This document shows positions 47,923 to 60,879 of a stretch of DNA of 64,000 bases, piece by piece. The DNA lies in contig PVNU02002762.1 in the NCBI GenBank assembly GCA_003013855.2, positions 1 to 64,000 of the forward strand, in the 5' to 3' direction. The notes below the pieces were generated by a model. That model was not told the origin of the DNA. It did not search any database and worked only from the letters and a program-made list of their open reading frames with translations. The DNA comes from Liriodendron chinense (taxonomy: Eukaryota; Streptophyta; Magnoliopsida; Magnoliales; Magnoliaceae). How positions within the stretch are numbered: position 1 is the stretch's first letter; each line of letters begins with the position of its first letter. Position numbers and translations under genes: made by a program.

Positions 47923-49060
47923 TACATGCACAGACCCATGGAATTTGCAGGCTTAAGAAGCAAATTTAGTGAAGATGAAGTTAAAATGACAAGTCAAGAA
48001 GAACGTACCGATGCACTAAATTTAAAAGGTAAACCTCCAAGGAGCTATAAACAACATGAGACATTATATACTCAAGAGGAATGCTACTATGATTTTCGCT
48101 TCACAGAGTTATCTATGAAGCATAACCAAATCATATGCACATGTGGTGTTTAGGATCATTGATTTGGTGAACCATCATATCAATGCAAAAGGCCATGGTC
48201 TTAGATGATCATCGGCCTATAGCTATCTGATCAGTGGCTCCTAAACAGATGATCAAAATTGAAACGAAAGATAATCCACATTTAACAGGAAAAACACAAC
48301 ATTAGTTTCAATTAGGGGCTACAGTCTATCCACACAGTGGCACCAGATCAATGATCCCAATTAACATAAAGTTTTTCCATGAGTATTGTAGGAACTTGAC
48401 TTCCATGTAGTGCATCTCACAACATCATTTCTCTGTAGTTGAACATTAAAAACAATGTCGCTTTTGAATACATTTGTGCCAGACACATTTTGACCACTCC
48501 TCAATAAGAACTGTTATGACGAAACGAAAAGGAATAATTGGTCTTACCTATAATAAGCAAGTCCATCAATGAGAAGGCGAGTACCAGCTGCCTCTTCTTC
48601 TACATACATCACATGATTGTTTCCATCCAACTACAACAAATGTATTTACCAATCAGGGATTTGTTAAATACAAATTTTTAACCTTCACAAAAACATATAG
48701 AATCACACATTCCACCAAAAATGCTTGCCCACCACCACTAAGCACATAAATTTTTAAAAGAAAATTTTGCAAATAATCAAGTTTATTAAATATGGTTTTT
48801 ATTTCTCTATTAATGCATAAGAAAGAAAAAAAAAAGCATATAGTTGTGGAAATCACATATGACACATGTGGGCACTAATTGTTGAATTTCTCTATTAGAA
48901 TGAACAAAGAAAATGAACATTAAGAAAAAGAAAATGCTTATAGCAGATGGAGGCTTCAATAGAACGCTTAAAAAAAATATTCTCACAGTTGCCCCCATTT
49001 CTATGATAGTGAATGTCAGCTATCCATATTCGTAAAGAATCCCATCAACTGAAAACCAGT
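47923..49060. other. No supported feature
   Basis: A-rich, low-complexity intergenic DNA. Short open frames (for example 47893-48153) show no known domain and no coding bias I would trust. Confidence 0.5.
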
Positions 49061-51050
49061 TGTAATGCCCCGAAACCTCAAGGGTCAAGTGCAAACTCGA
49101 TCCTCGGTATCCCGGGAGTTACTAATGCGTATGCAATGTGTGTCATTCAAGTGTTTGGTCAATATATCATTAAATCATAGTGATAGGTCAAGCTAGGAAA
49201 TGAAATACGGATATACCAGCAAATAAGTAAGTTAAACAGCAATGTACGAAGGGGTCCACTCAGCCTGTCTAATTGGGCCTCTTCTAGCTTGCTAGCTCAT
49301 GAGGGACCTGCAGCAATGAAAGTGCCTGGATGGTGTTTTAGAACACCGTCCCAGAGTGGGAGTGAGTCATCAACTCAGTGGTTCCATTTCCCTAAGTTAC
49401 TCAAAGCACAAATGTAATCAAACGTAGGTAATGAAACAACATACATATATAGTAGTTATAAGTGTAATATGTAATAAAACGAACATACATACATAGCAGT
49501 CAAAAGCATAAACATCTAGTCACAGCCGACAGTGAGTGGCACCACCACTCTCCCGCACAGACTCAAGTCACCAATGAATGGGGCACCACCCCCACCAGTC
49601 GCACAACCACATCTTATAATCTTAATGTATGAATGCATGAAGTGCAAATGCATGCCCGGACACCTGTTTTAGTCACAGCCGCCAGTGAGTGGTACCACCA
49701 CCTCACCCGCACAAACAATGCATACCATGCCGAACTATGTATGATTAACCAAGTTATTAGTTATTCCGGTTTAACATCCAGCCGGTTGGCGAAACCACCG
49801 TACCATTATTCTATCACCAGGCCAATCTGGGACCATCTGGCTCTCTGCGTGGTGAATGCATCTCATCGCCAGTAACCCCTCGATCCAAGTATAGTTAGAT
49901 AGTGGCCTGTCAGCCACGCCCAAGCCAAAGCAGAAGGGTCGTCACCCAACCACTAATATAAATAATTAATTTAGAAGTGTGGGCTTGTTATTCAAATTAA
50001 CAATAATACCCGGGTCGTTTAAGAGGGGCTCTGGCATGAAACAATCGGCTGGGTATTTGATAGGGCCGCTCGAACAACCCTGTGCTCAATGGTCACTACG
50101 GGGAGGTACCACCCCAGCGTAGGCCGAGAGCTCGGGCATAGGTCCCATACCACCATCCCCGACTCATGAGACTTGGGGATTGATCGTCGTACGATTTTAA
50201 GTGGGCCCATCCAGTGGTAACAATGGTACTTAGGTTCAAATAAAAGCGACATGTTACACACAATACGCCCAACCCGGAGTCGGGCCGACACCTTCGATTG
50301 AGACGAAGACGGAGAGGCTGGCCTTAGGCGCCCGTGGCCTGCGTGGTCCTCAAACCACAGCTGGTCACCCGCATTCTTCCTCTGTCAACGGTTCCAGTCC
50401 CAAAGGGGCAGTCGGCCTCATGCGGCCGCCCTTAATTCTCATCTATTTGCCGGGTTAGACAAATCATGCATAGGAAAACACTTCATTACAGCAAATTATT
50501 GTATACATCAAGCATAATTTAAGAGCATGAGACATAAATATGAACGTACAAGTGATTCTAGCATACATGATAGCCTTAAAGAGTTCTGCGCAAGCAAATT
50601 TTAGCACATAGTCATCATTTAGGCATGCTTCTAACATCTCAACAGCAATGACAGCAAAATTAAACAAAGATTTGGACATTAACTACATTTGAAGGCATTT
50701 GGTGCTAGGCAACCTAGAGGTAAATGGTCCGCACCTTAAATCTCTTGGTTATTTTCAGAAAATCCTGCAAAAGGAGGGCTGCATATTAGAGAATTGAAGA
50801 TGAAACTTAAGAAAGGCTGATGGGGGTTGAGGGATTTACTCCTAACTCACCTTTAGGGCTGACAGAATGAACTAGTGATGAAGGTCGGTGTCAACGGAAC
50901 CGCAGGAGTGATCCAAGTTTGGTGGAGTGACATGTAATGTGAGACTCTAGCTCCAATACTCTCTCTTCTCCCTTCTCTCAACTTCCCCTCACCTCTCACT
51001 CTCTCTTTCTCAACAATTTTGAGAGAAAATGAAAGGGAGAGTGCTGGAGA

Positions 51051-51136
<86 letters not shown>
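49061..51136 (-). other. LTR-like noncoding sequence, minus orientation
   Basis: Reads TGTAATGCCCCGAAACC at 49061 (an LTR-type terminus) and contains two copies of TCACAGCCGMCAGTGAGTGG (49521 and 49675). On the minus strand the (TA)n run at 51136-51055 is followed by a CT/GA-rich leader-like stretch (51050-50950), as in an LTR promoter. No target duplication or partner found. Confidence 0.35.
51055..51136. repeat. (TA)n microsatellite, ~40 units
   Basis: Uninterrupted TA dinucleotides. Confidence 0.97.
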
Positions 51137-51138
<2 letters not shown>

Positions 51139-52023
51139 TAAATTAGTAAATATAGCCCTGGTTGCTGGAGTTTTACAAAAAAGGCCCTCTGATGGGCTGT
51201 CTTGATCATGTGGGGCCCACCTGGCCCATCAGGACCAATCGAGCCCATGGGATAGCATCCCCATGGTGAGATCTACCTATAGTTGTGATTGGTGCAAATC
51301 GGATACGACGTTTATCGGATATGAGAAGAAGTCTGATTGATGGTCACCGATCGTCGATCGGGGCCACAGCTTTGGAGACGGGTTAGATGTTATATTTAGA
51401 TCCTAGGCTCTAAGTTTCATTGACATGCAAAGGTCCTAGTGGCCCATCCTAGAAAGTGTGATTCTAGTAATGATTCCTCACTTAAGGTCTAATGCAAGTG
51501 TACTTGCACTCTCATGTGCACTTGCAGGACATCTCAATTTTTATGGTTTCAGGCGTCGATCTTGTTGTAATGCCCATCTAGGAGCGTCAAGCCCAGCCTG
51601 GGGGTTGTCCTATTCGAGTTTCGAGTTCATCGGTCTTGGAATGGGTGGTCAAACGGCCTCCTACGAGTCCGTTCGAGTTATATTTCAATGTAGCTATGGT
51701 CCTACTAGGCTAAGAGTGGTCGATTATTCAACCTAAGATGGCGTGTGCAGGACCGGCCCAAGTGTGTGTTCATATCTTAGAAAAGACGATTTTACGGGGT
51801 TGTAAACACCCCACCTTCGGCTACACTGTTGGTGGAGATAGCTGGATGAATGGAGGACCATACCCCCAAATCCCAAGTCCAAACTCAGCCAAACTCACCC
51901 TTGTAAGCCCCATTCCATAGCCCAGATCAAGCCTGAACCGAGTCAACCCAGTCTTAAACACCACCCTGAAAAACCCCCCATAAAAAAGGCCAGTCAAAAA
52001 AACCTAAAAAAGTCAAACTCACT

Positions 52024-52170
52024 GAATCGACCCGCTGAGTCAACCCGCTGAGTTAACCCGCTGAGTCAACCCATCGAGTCAACCCGCCGAGTCAACCCGT
52101 CGAGTCAACCCGTCGAGACAAACCACCGAGTCGACCCGCTGAGTCAACTCACTGAGTCGACCAGCGAGTC
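52024..52170. repeat. 13-bp minisatellite GAGTCAACCCGCT, ~11 units
   Basis: Eleven near-exact units in the presumed U3, about 115 bases upstream of the TATA box. Variation is mainly in the last three bases (GCT, ATC, GCC, GTC). Confidence 0.95.
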
Positions 52171-52283
52171 CAACAGCAGCCCCGAGGGAGCGGCCGTACT
52201 TGCTGGAAACCGAGGAGCGGCCGTACGGGCGGCCCATGGCAGGCCGCCCGGATAAAATTATGAGAGCTGCCACTCTTCGCTGC

Positions 52284-52290
52284 TATAAAT
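52284..52290 (+). promoter_or_regulatory. TATA box of the Tat 5' LTR
   Basis: CTATAAATACCCCCC preceded by GC-rich sequence and followed by a C-rich start region, a typical plant TATA promoter. Confidence 0.65.
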
Positions 52291-52593
52291 ACCCCCCTCC
52301 CCTTCTCATTTCAACATCCATTCGAAGCCCATTCAGCCCGAGTGCGATCCGAGTCCCCTTTTTCCTTTAGTCCATTTTTCCACCAAGGAGAGCCCGAGTG
52401 AGGAGAGTCTAGCCCTGGTCCAGTCCAGCCTGACCACTGGTCCAAGTCTCCCAAGCCATCCAAGTCTTGATCCAGCCACTCAAAGCCAATCCTTGCGACA
52501 CTTCCGTCCATCCAGCTACTCTTTTCCAGCATCATCTCATTTGCATCTAGCATAAGTGCAACATTTACTTTTCTTCCAACCCCCTTGCTTCAC

Positions 52594-52885
52594 TGCAAAC
52601 ACTTTGATTATTCAAACACACCGCATGCATCTCGCATAAAGCACCTGTCAGTTCGAGCGTATGCTCTGGGCTTGCCCGTTGTTGGAACCTGCCCATCAGA
52701 AACTCTTACTGTTCAGACCTGCATTCACGTACATATCACTATAAACACTTTGAATATTCAAGCACACAGCATACATCATCTCGCATAAAGCACCTGTCAG
52801 TTCGAGCGTACGCTCTGGGCTTGCCCGTTGTTGGAACCTGCCCATCAGAAACTCTTACTGTTCAGACTCGCATTCATGCATCATG
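52594..52885. repeat. 149-bp tandem duplication in the LTR
   Basis: CGCATAAAGCACCTGTCAG occurs at 52633 and 52782; both copies continue with GCTCTGGGCTTGCCCGTTG and end CTGTTCAGAC. Confidence 0.92.
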
Positions 52886-53338
52886 TCATCCATGAGAATA
52901 TACGAGGATTAAACTAGACTTTCAAGTATTTGATCGATTCTGTGAAGTAGAGACCGTACTTTAGTACGGGCAGTGTGTGGGGTGCTTAACCTCTTCCCAC
53001 CCTGTAACCGTGATCCCTTACCTTGAATCTCTGACCGCAGATCAATAGGAGTCATTTTAGAGAAAGGAATCTTCGGATCCCCTTCTCTAACGTTTCTACG
53101 GGGTCTAGCCGATTGTAGATTCGAAGTAATTGGCTAGTGGCGACTCTGGTCTTATATAAACTCACTTAAACACATCCAGCTCAATACGACTACCAAACAA
53201 AGCCCTCGAGAACGAGGCAAGCCAGTGGCACAAACGGCGATTTCGCACGCACGCACCTCTTCTTCTTCTTCTTCCGAAAGGAAAGGGAGAACGACGTCGT
53301 GTGTGGGAGAGCGGAAAAATCGGCGAGGGTCCACAGAA

Positions 53339-53356
53339 TGGCGACTCTGCTGGGGA
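53339..53356 (+). promoter_or_regulatory. Primer-binding site
   Basis: TGGCGACTCTGCTGGGGA starts three bases after the LTR end. TGGCGACTC-type sites are usual for Tat elements (tRNA-Arg by recollection). A second TGGCGACTCTG lies 201 bases upstream at 53138 and is not followed by the CTGGGGA part. Confidence 0.65.
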
Positions 53357-53636
53357 TGAGCTAGTCCCACTAGTCGTGATCCGACTCGAAAAACAGAATC
53401 ATTCCTATACTTGAAAGTCACTAATCCTCATACAATCTCATCTGCATAGCATTCTACCCAAAACCTAAAACCAAAAAAAAAAAAGAGAAAATCCTAAAAC
53501 CAACCAAAAAAAAAAAGAAAATCCCAAAACCCAAAAAGAGTAGAGTACAGTCCTCACCATTGCGCCTCCTCGGGCTCAACGTACGCGGAGACAACTTCCT
53601 TTCCGCAGCATAATCCGCACTCGGGCTCAACAAGCC

Positions 53637-55720
53637 ATGTCCGACCACGAAGAAGAAACTCATCTCCTCCCTGCTCTTGAGATGACCGAAGCGCAACCTC
53701 CAGCGCAACAGCCCATTGATAATACGCCAATCATACAAGAATTGGCACAAGGAGTGAGAGCAATGCAAGAAATGCTCTTACAATTCATGCAAGCACAAGC
53801 CACCGCAGCAGCCAACAATCAAGTTGGCCCAGTTCAGCAATCTCAGCAACCATGCCAGATCCCTCCGGCCTCCAGTTCAAATCAAGCACAACCATCGGAG
53901 TCTACCGAAGACTACCGACAGCAACCATCTCAGCCCTTCGCTATGGGGCATCCCCCTCAGTACCTTCCTGCAACAGCAGGGCCATCTCAGAGCACTTCTG
54001 TCGCAGGAACATCCAGTCAACTTCCAGTCAATCTTGCAAACAACAATCTCAGTAGATCTCAGCATGTCCCCGCCGATGGGACACCTTTTCGATTTGAGCA
54101 CATCCTGCCGATGGGATTTCAATTCAATTTCCAGCAACAGGGACAGCACTGGCGAATGCCCACAATGGGGGTCAGTGTCAAGCCCACATCAATCAGCGGA
54201 CAGTAGTGAATACCCAACAAGGGGGTCACTTCCCAGCATTTCAGCCTCCTGCAAACAGGAGCACTTTTCAATTCCAGCACATCCCCGCCGATGGGATTCC
54301 AGTTAATTTCCAGCAATCTTCAATTCAGCAAAATCCAGTTAATTTCCAGCAATCTTCAATTCAGCAAAATCCAGTCAATTTCCAGCAAGTTCCAGTTCAA
54401 CCTTCAGTACAGTCTCCAGTTCAGTTACCATCATTTCAAGCACAAGTTCATCAGAATCCAGTTCAGTCATCAAATCAATTTCAGCAACCCGCGGTTGCTT
54501 TTCAGCAAGCCCATAGGGTCGAAGACATCGACCACTATGCCGAAGAAGAACGTGCCTTACTCCAGGAGGCACCAGTCGCTCGAACAGATCACTCAGGACT
54601 GGACGAGTTGCGGGAGCAGTTCCAGATCTTGCAAAATCAGCTTCAGCGACAGCAAGGGATCGACTTACCTTCGACCAAGTTCAGAGACTTGTGTCCTTTC
54701 CCAGATGCTCAAGTACCTCAAAACTTTGAGGTACCAAAATTCAAGAGATACGATGGCAGCGGTTGTCCCACAGCACATCTCAAGGCTTTCTGCGGGGAGC
54801 TGAGTGCAATCGCAGGAAATGAAGGGGCCCTTATTCGTTTGTTCCAAAAATCTCTGAAAGGCGATGCCCTAGATTGGTACACTTCATTGGACTGCCACCG
54901 CATCAGGACATGGGAACAGCTTTCCCAGGCTTTCGTCGACAGATTCGCGTACAATCTCAACATGGCACCCAGAAGAGCCGACCTCGCAGCTCTCAAGCAA
55001 AGGAGTGATGAAACACTGTCAGCCTACGTGGGACGTTGGCGAGCTATGGCAGCCAGAATGCGGACACCCATCGACGACGAAGAACAAATCTCCATGATTG
55101 TTCATTCAACATACCCAGGCATATCCGGGTATCTCATCTCGCATCCATATGCGAATTTCTCACAATTGATCCGTGCTGGAGAGCAAGTCGAAGCAGGAAT
55201 CCGGGCCGGGACAATCTCTCCATGGCCTCATCAAGCCACTACAGTCAAGAGGAACAGAGTGGAAGGAAGACCTATCGGGCACGGGAATGGAAACCGTAGT
55301 GGTTCTCCTCCTCGCCCAACGGAGGTAAACAATATCAACACCACTGCTCAAGGGAATCAACGTGCTCCCCCACAGGGACGTCAACAGTATCAGCAGAATC
55401 AAGTTCAGCATCAGCCTCAGCGGCATCAGCCACAACCGAATCCTCAGCCACAACCACCTCGACAACAACAGCAATTCAGAGGAAACGGTCAATACTCATA
55501 CCAGAACAGGCAGAATTACAGGGAGTTCAGGAAGTTCACTCCACTCAGTCAACCACTTAGTCAAATCATGACTACACTGGTACAAAAGCAGTTACTTACT
55601 CTAATGGCACCTCGGCCTCCGCCTCATCCTCTACCACCAAACTACCGAGAAAATGAGTATTGCGCCTATCATTAAGGACGTGGCCACGCCACTGATCGAT
55701 GCTATACTTTGAAGAATGCC
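53637..55720 (+). pseudogene. Tat gag
   Basis: Shell protein precursor. It opens at 53637 with a Gln/Pro-rich N-terminus, shifts frame near 54130-54206, then holds the capsid-like core (VPKFKRYDG, ALDWYTSL, WEQLSQAFVDRF) and a Gln/His-rich tail. A Cys/His finger (CAYH..GRGHATDRC) at about 55660-55710 is cut by TAA at 55673-55675, where the family normally has another residue. A 36-bp tandem duplication (54299-54385) extends the Gln-rich linker. Confidence 0.8.
54299..54385 (+). repeat. 36-bp tandem repeat in gag
   Basis: CCAGTTAATTTCCAGCAATC... recurs about 2.4 times in frame; it adds short Gln/Asn/Phe peptide units, so it changes only linker length. Confidence 0.9.
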
Positions 55721-55984
55721 ATACAAGACCTGATTGATGACCGCAAGATCGTCATCTCGGTCCCTGGAACTTCTCCAGCAGCTTTCACCAACATCCTTCA
55801 GAATCCTCTGCCTCAGCATCTAACGGACCCCAGTTCGTCTCGTGGCCCTGTAGTCAATAGTATAGAAGAAGGGGACCATATCGATCGCTTCTTCTCCCCT
55901 ATTCAGTCCATTCATGCCTACACTTATGAGCCAACAAATCCTCCTCCAGTCTTGCAAGGGGTAAGTCCCTTTCTTCCTTCAATC

Positions 55985-56525
55985 TCCGAGCCAGTAGTGC
56001 TTGAAGGAGCACCTCCATATGATATACCAGTTGTTCAAGGGGCACCTTACAACCATTCAAGCTGGGAACCAGTCGTCCTGGAAGGAGCATAATCATACAT
56101 CGAGCCCACATACGAACCTGTCGTCTTGCAAGGGGCAACTCCAGAACAATCCAATCCGCAATGGAAGGATTATACTCATCAGCAGCAAGAGCCCGTTGTC
56201 TTGGAAGGAGCTCTTCCAATTGAGCCAGTCATATTGCAAGGGGCAAATCCCGGAGGCGTGTCAATCACGCTACGACAGCTCGGACGAACAGAGAAACCTC
56301 CTGCCATATCAAGAGGACCAGTATTCATTCCATGGGAGCCTCCCGCCCCAGGAACAATCAAGCCAGGACCATGACCTTATGTGGTCTATGAAGATAAGCC
56401 TCGATATTACCCCTTCAGCACAGGTAACAATGTAGTCCTCAAGGTAAAAGCTCCATACGAGGAAGATCTGGTACCCACACAAGCACCGTTACAAGAGCCG
56501 GTGGTCCTAGAAGGCAAGGGTGAGG
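55985..56525 (+). repeat. Peptide repeat EPVVLEGA in the gag-protease linker
   Basis: Six or more units of [E/I]PVV[L]EGA or PV[IV]LQGA, separated by 8-25 residues, in the gag-pol frame. Two stops (TAA 56090, TGA 56372) interrupt it. No function is known to me for this module. Confidence 0.85.
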
Positions 56526-56879
56526 AAAATTATAAAGAGGTCCCATGGCACTATCCAGAATGCGCAGAAGTGGGAAACATGAATCCCAACGGGCGTTGCA
56601 TCCGAAGAGATAATCAAAACAGAGGAGATCCCAAAGGCGTCCTCTCAGGCCTCGGCAGCAAAAATGAAGCCGCATACGATGTGGCGACTCAGCTCAAGTC
56701 AATCCCTGCTCAAATCTCAGTATGGGAGCTACTCTGCACATCTCGCATACACCGAGAAATATTTGCCAAAACCTTGAACGATGCTCATGTCTCCTCCGAT
56801 ACGGCACCAGAAATGATAGCTTTGATGATTGGACAACTCCTGGCTCCGCACGCCATCACCTTCACTGATAATGAGTTGC

Positions 56880-57300
56880 CACCAGAAGGACGAGATCATG
56901 GGCGATCCCTCAACATAGCCTTACGATACAAAGACCTCTGCGTCCCATTGGTCCTTATCGATAATGGCTCAAGCTTAAATGTCTGCCCGCTCAAGACTGT
57001 GGAACGTCTGGGAATCAGTCCCTCTTCATTTCGACCCAGCACCATATGTGTCAGAGCATTCGACAACACCCGCCGATCAGTGGAAGGGGAAGTCGACATA
57101 GAGGTACAGATAGGTCCGGAAGTCTCCACCATCACATTCCAAGTCCTGGATATATCAGCCTCTTTCAACATGTTGCTCGGACGACCGTGGCTGCACAAGG
57201 TTGGAGCTGTGCCATCAACCCTGCATCAACGAGTGAAGTATATCCGTGGAAATCAAGTGATCTCTATCCATGCAGAGAAGGAGCTCATCATTCCTTCCAA
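56880..57300 (+). pseudogene. Tat aspartic protease domain
   Basis: LVLIDNGSSLNVCPL carries the active-site DNGS variant of the D[ST]G triad; GRPWLHKVGAVPSTLHQ follows at the usual spacing for the flap and C-terminal half. It would cleave the polyprotein in the particle. Downstream (57805-57990) is a repetitive QGHNLPT / KGH..PIS linker ended by TAG at 57989. Confidence 0.8.
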
Positions 57301-58699
57301 TGCTGCTGCCACTGAACCAGATATCCCGGTCATCGATATCCAGCACTCTGAAGAGGACATCCCGTTTCACAGTTTCGAATTCGAGACCGTGAACTCTATC
57401 GCCAATCCAGAACTGATAAGGGTGAACCGTGTCTTTTCACCGGCAGAGCGTCTGAGCCTCAAATACCGAATGAAGAATCACTTCAAGTCCAGAAAGGTAC
57501 CGCTGATATATAACCAACGCAAATGGGGACTCGGATACAAGGCAACCTTCATGGACAAAAGAAGGAAGGGATTTCGGTGCTCACCCATCCAATTCGTCAA
57601 GCCAGGAGAACCTTGCAAAGATCCAGGAGGGAATCAACCGACTGCACTACACAAAGGCCTCCCGATGAGCCTAGTTTGGGCCACGTGGCCCCCCATTCGA
57701 TGGGATCAAATTCTCGAACCATCTAAGCCTCCAGAAGAAGAAGAAAATGATGAAGACGAAGAAGGAAGACAAATACAGCAGCTTCAGGACCAGGTTACTC
57801 TGACACCTGCTCCCAACCAGGGGCACAACCTGCCCACTTCAATCAGCCAGGGGCACAACCTGCCCACTCCAATCAGCAAGGGGCACAACTCGCCCATCTC
57901 AGCACCAATTAGCAAGGGGCACGACTTGCCCATCTCTGCAAAGTCAACATCATCAATCATCAGCCAGGGGCAGAAGCAGCCCATCCATTAGACCAAGAAA
58001 GGGAAGTGGCCAGCCCTAGATTGGTCTGATGTCCAGGTTCCAAACTTGTGTCTCACTGTGGAACCAGACGAACTGCAATGCGAGGTAAGTGATCCGGGAG
58101 GGACTGAGTACGACTCAGATCTCGAACCCGACCAGCGAGAAGTCATGGTCATTGGGCCAGACCATGATTCTTCGCCCAAATCATCAACCCCCACCTCTTC
58201 AGGGGAGGAAGTGTGGGGTCCTGAATGGTCATCTGTTCCCCTAACTTTTGAATCAGCCAAAGAGCCATCTGAGGGCTCTGGCTTCCAAAAAAAAAACGCC
58301 TGTTTAAGCAGCAACTGGAACTTTGGAACAAGTTGGGATCAATCATGGTCTGCAATGCCCGCTTGTTCAAAGTCCCGTGAATTTCGAAAATCCAAAAAAA
58401 CAAAAAACTTTCAAAAACCAAAAACATCTATCATTTCAATTTCAGAAAAATCTCAAAAACCAAAAAACATTCATTTTCCTGCATTCAATAGTGTGCCAAG
58501 TTCGTCTAAAGAGTCGCATGAGTTTGAAGTCGAATCATATGATTTCGACATCGAATTAGACTTCGAACTCATGGGTCTGGACGAAGCTCGGGACGAGGAA
58601 GATGATGATCCGGCTCCCGAACTAGAGGATCTCCTCAAAAAGTTCGAATCCAAAGCCAATGTTGTAGCCGATGATTTCGAGATAGTAAACTCGGGGACA

Positions 58700-60125
58700 C
58701 CTGAGATCCCTAGGGAAGTACGCATTGGAAAATCGTTGCCACCTGAGATGAAACAGAAAATGATAGAGTTCCTAGCTCCAAGATTGTCCAACTTCGCGTT
58801 CTCATATGAAGACATGCCGGGGCTCGATGAAGAGCTTGTTGTACACCATCTGCCAACCAAGGCAGATATGAAGCCAGTGAAGCAGAAACTTCGAAGAATG
58901 AAGCCAGAATGGGCTCTGAAAGTCCGAGATGAAGTCATCAAGCAGTACAACGCGGGATTCTTGGTAGTCTCCAATTACCCTGAATGGCTCGCCAACATCG
59001 TACCAATACCGAAGAAGGACGCAAGGTTCGAATGTGCATCGACTTCCGAGATCTCAACAAAGCCAGTCCTAAAGATGACTTCCCTTTGCCACACATCGAC
59101 ACTCTGGTCGACAACACTGCTGGATACAAAATCTTCTCATTCATGGACGGGTTCTCAGGTTACAATCAGATCAAGATGGCCGTCGAAGATCGCGAGAAGA
59201 CGTCGTTCATCACTCCCTGGGGAACCTTCTGTTACAGGGTAATGCCGTTCGGTCTTAAGAACGCAGGAGCAACATATCAGCGAGCAATGACAGCACTATT
59301 CCATGACATGATGAACAAAGAGCTTGAAGTATATGTGGACGACATGATCGTCAAATCTCACACAATTGAAGGACACTTTGAAGATCTGAAAAAGTTATTC
59401 AACAGATTAGAAAAGTACAAGCTCCGCCTCAACCCTCAGAAATGTGTCTTCGGTGCAATAGGAGGTAAGCTCCTAGGCTTTATGGTGAGCGAGGATGGCA
59501 TCAGGGTCGACGAGACCAAAACCAGAGCAATCATCGAGATGCCCCCTCCTAGAACAGAGAAAGAAATTCGTAGCTTCCTCGGCAGAATTCAATACATCAG
59601 TCGCTTCATCGCACAGCTCACACCTATCTGTGAGCCCATATTCAAGCTCCTTCGGAAGAACGTCCCAAAGGAATGGAATGATGATTGCCAAGTCGCCTTC
59701 GACCGCATCAAGAAGTATCTCATGAATCCTCCAGTCCTAGTGCCGCCCACTCATGGACGACCACTATTGTTATACATCTCGGTAGCAGCAGAAGCCATTG
59801 GCTGTGTCCTCGGCCAACACGACGAGACCGGAAAGAAGGAACAAGCAATATATTATTTGAGCCAAAAGTTCACCGACTACGAGACCAGGTATTCCCCGAT
59901 CGAGAAGACTTGCCTCGCCCTAGTCTGGGCAACTCAGCGACTCCGTCAATACATGATTGTATTCCCTATTCTCCTCCTCGCTCACATGGATCCGCTCAAG
60001 TACCTGTTCGAGAAACCGGCACTCACTGGAAGAATAGCTAAATGGCAGCTACTCCTGTCTGAGTTCAACATCACTTATGTCACTCAGAAGGCAATCAAGG
60101 GGCAGGCCCTCGCCGATCATCTTGC
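58700..60125 (+). pseudogene. Tat reverse transcriptase and first RNase H
   Basis: RT motifs: EWLANIVPIPKKD, MCIDFRDLNKASPKDDF, PFGLKNAGATYQRAM and the catalytic YVDDM (about 59330). A single-base deletion near 59020, inside the KKDG..VRM stretch, moves the frame. The RNase H (QAIYYLSQKF, RYSPIEKTCLALVWA) follows to about 60120. Together they make and process the cDNA in an active element; here they are disabled. Confidence 0.9.
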
Positions 60126-60219
60126 AGCCCACTCCCTCCCGGATTATCAACCACTCAAGACGTTCTTTCCTGATGAAGATCTCTTGCTTGTCGAAAGTGA
60201 AGAAAAGAAGAAGAAAGGT

Positions 60220-60620
60220 GAGTGGACGTTATTCTTCGACGGCGCATCAAATTCTAAAGGGAGTGGTATTGGAGCAATCCTCTACTCTCCAGATGACGTC
60301 CCTATTCCTATCTCAAGGCGCATAGCATTCGAGTGCACCAACAACATGGCAGAATACGAAGCATGCATCGCTGGCTTAAGGGAAGCCATAATCCTGGGCG
60401 TCAAGAAGCTGCGAGTATTTGGAGACTCACAGCTTATCATCAATCAGACCAATGGCGAATGAAAAACCAAGGATGAGAAGTTGATACCATATCATGTGTA
60501 TCTTGAAAATCTGATCGAAGAGTTCAAAGAAATCACCTTCTCATACATGCCTAGAGCCAAGAATCAGTTTGCAGATGCTCTCGCCACACTTGCATCAATG
60601 CTCAAGATACCAAAAGGAGC
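60220..60620 (+). pseudogene. Second (archaeal-type) RNase H of the Tat element
   Basis: FFDGASNSKGSGIGAIL and NNMAEYEACIAGLREAI give the D..E order of an RNase H; DSQLIINQ supplies the next Asp, and AKNQFADALATLAS the last. TGA at 60460-60462 stands where family members have Trp. Confidence 0.88.
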
Positions 60621-60879
60621 TTCAGAATGGGAGCTCACAGTCGAAATTCAAGAAGAACCTGCTTTTTTCCTGCAAATAGAAGAAGCCGAAGCTGTCCCTG
60701 ACAAACCCTGGTATGCCGATATCAAGCAATATCTCGAAACCCAGGAATATCCAGAATCAGCAACAGCAACAGATCGCCGAACCATCCAACGTTTGGCCGG
60801 CCAGTTCACCATCAGTGGCGAAGTTCTCTACAAGCGATCCTATAATCACATCCTCCTCCGATGCGTCAATGAAACAGAA

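Larger units (their letters stand above)
51801..53335 (+). repeat. 5' LTR of the Tat element (left edge tentative)
   Basis: Ends in CCACA just before the primer site. It holds a 13-bp minisatellite, a TATA box, a 149-bp tandem duplication and the R/U5-like text GTGTGGGGTGCTTAACCTC. The right LTR is outside the window, so the limits cannot be checked here. Confidence 0.55.

Noticed and set aside
50853..51248. 131-codon minus-strand frame with a long YI repeat
   Set aside because: It is the translation of the (TA)n microsatellite; no domain on either side.
58471..58974. 167-codon minus-strand frame
   Set aside because: Exact shadow of the Tat polyprotein; Ser-rich because the sense strand is Asp/Glu-rich.
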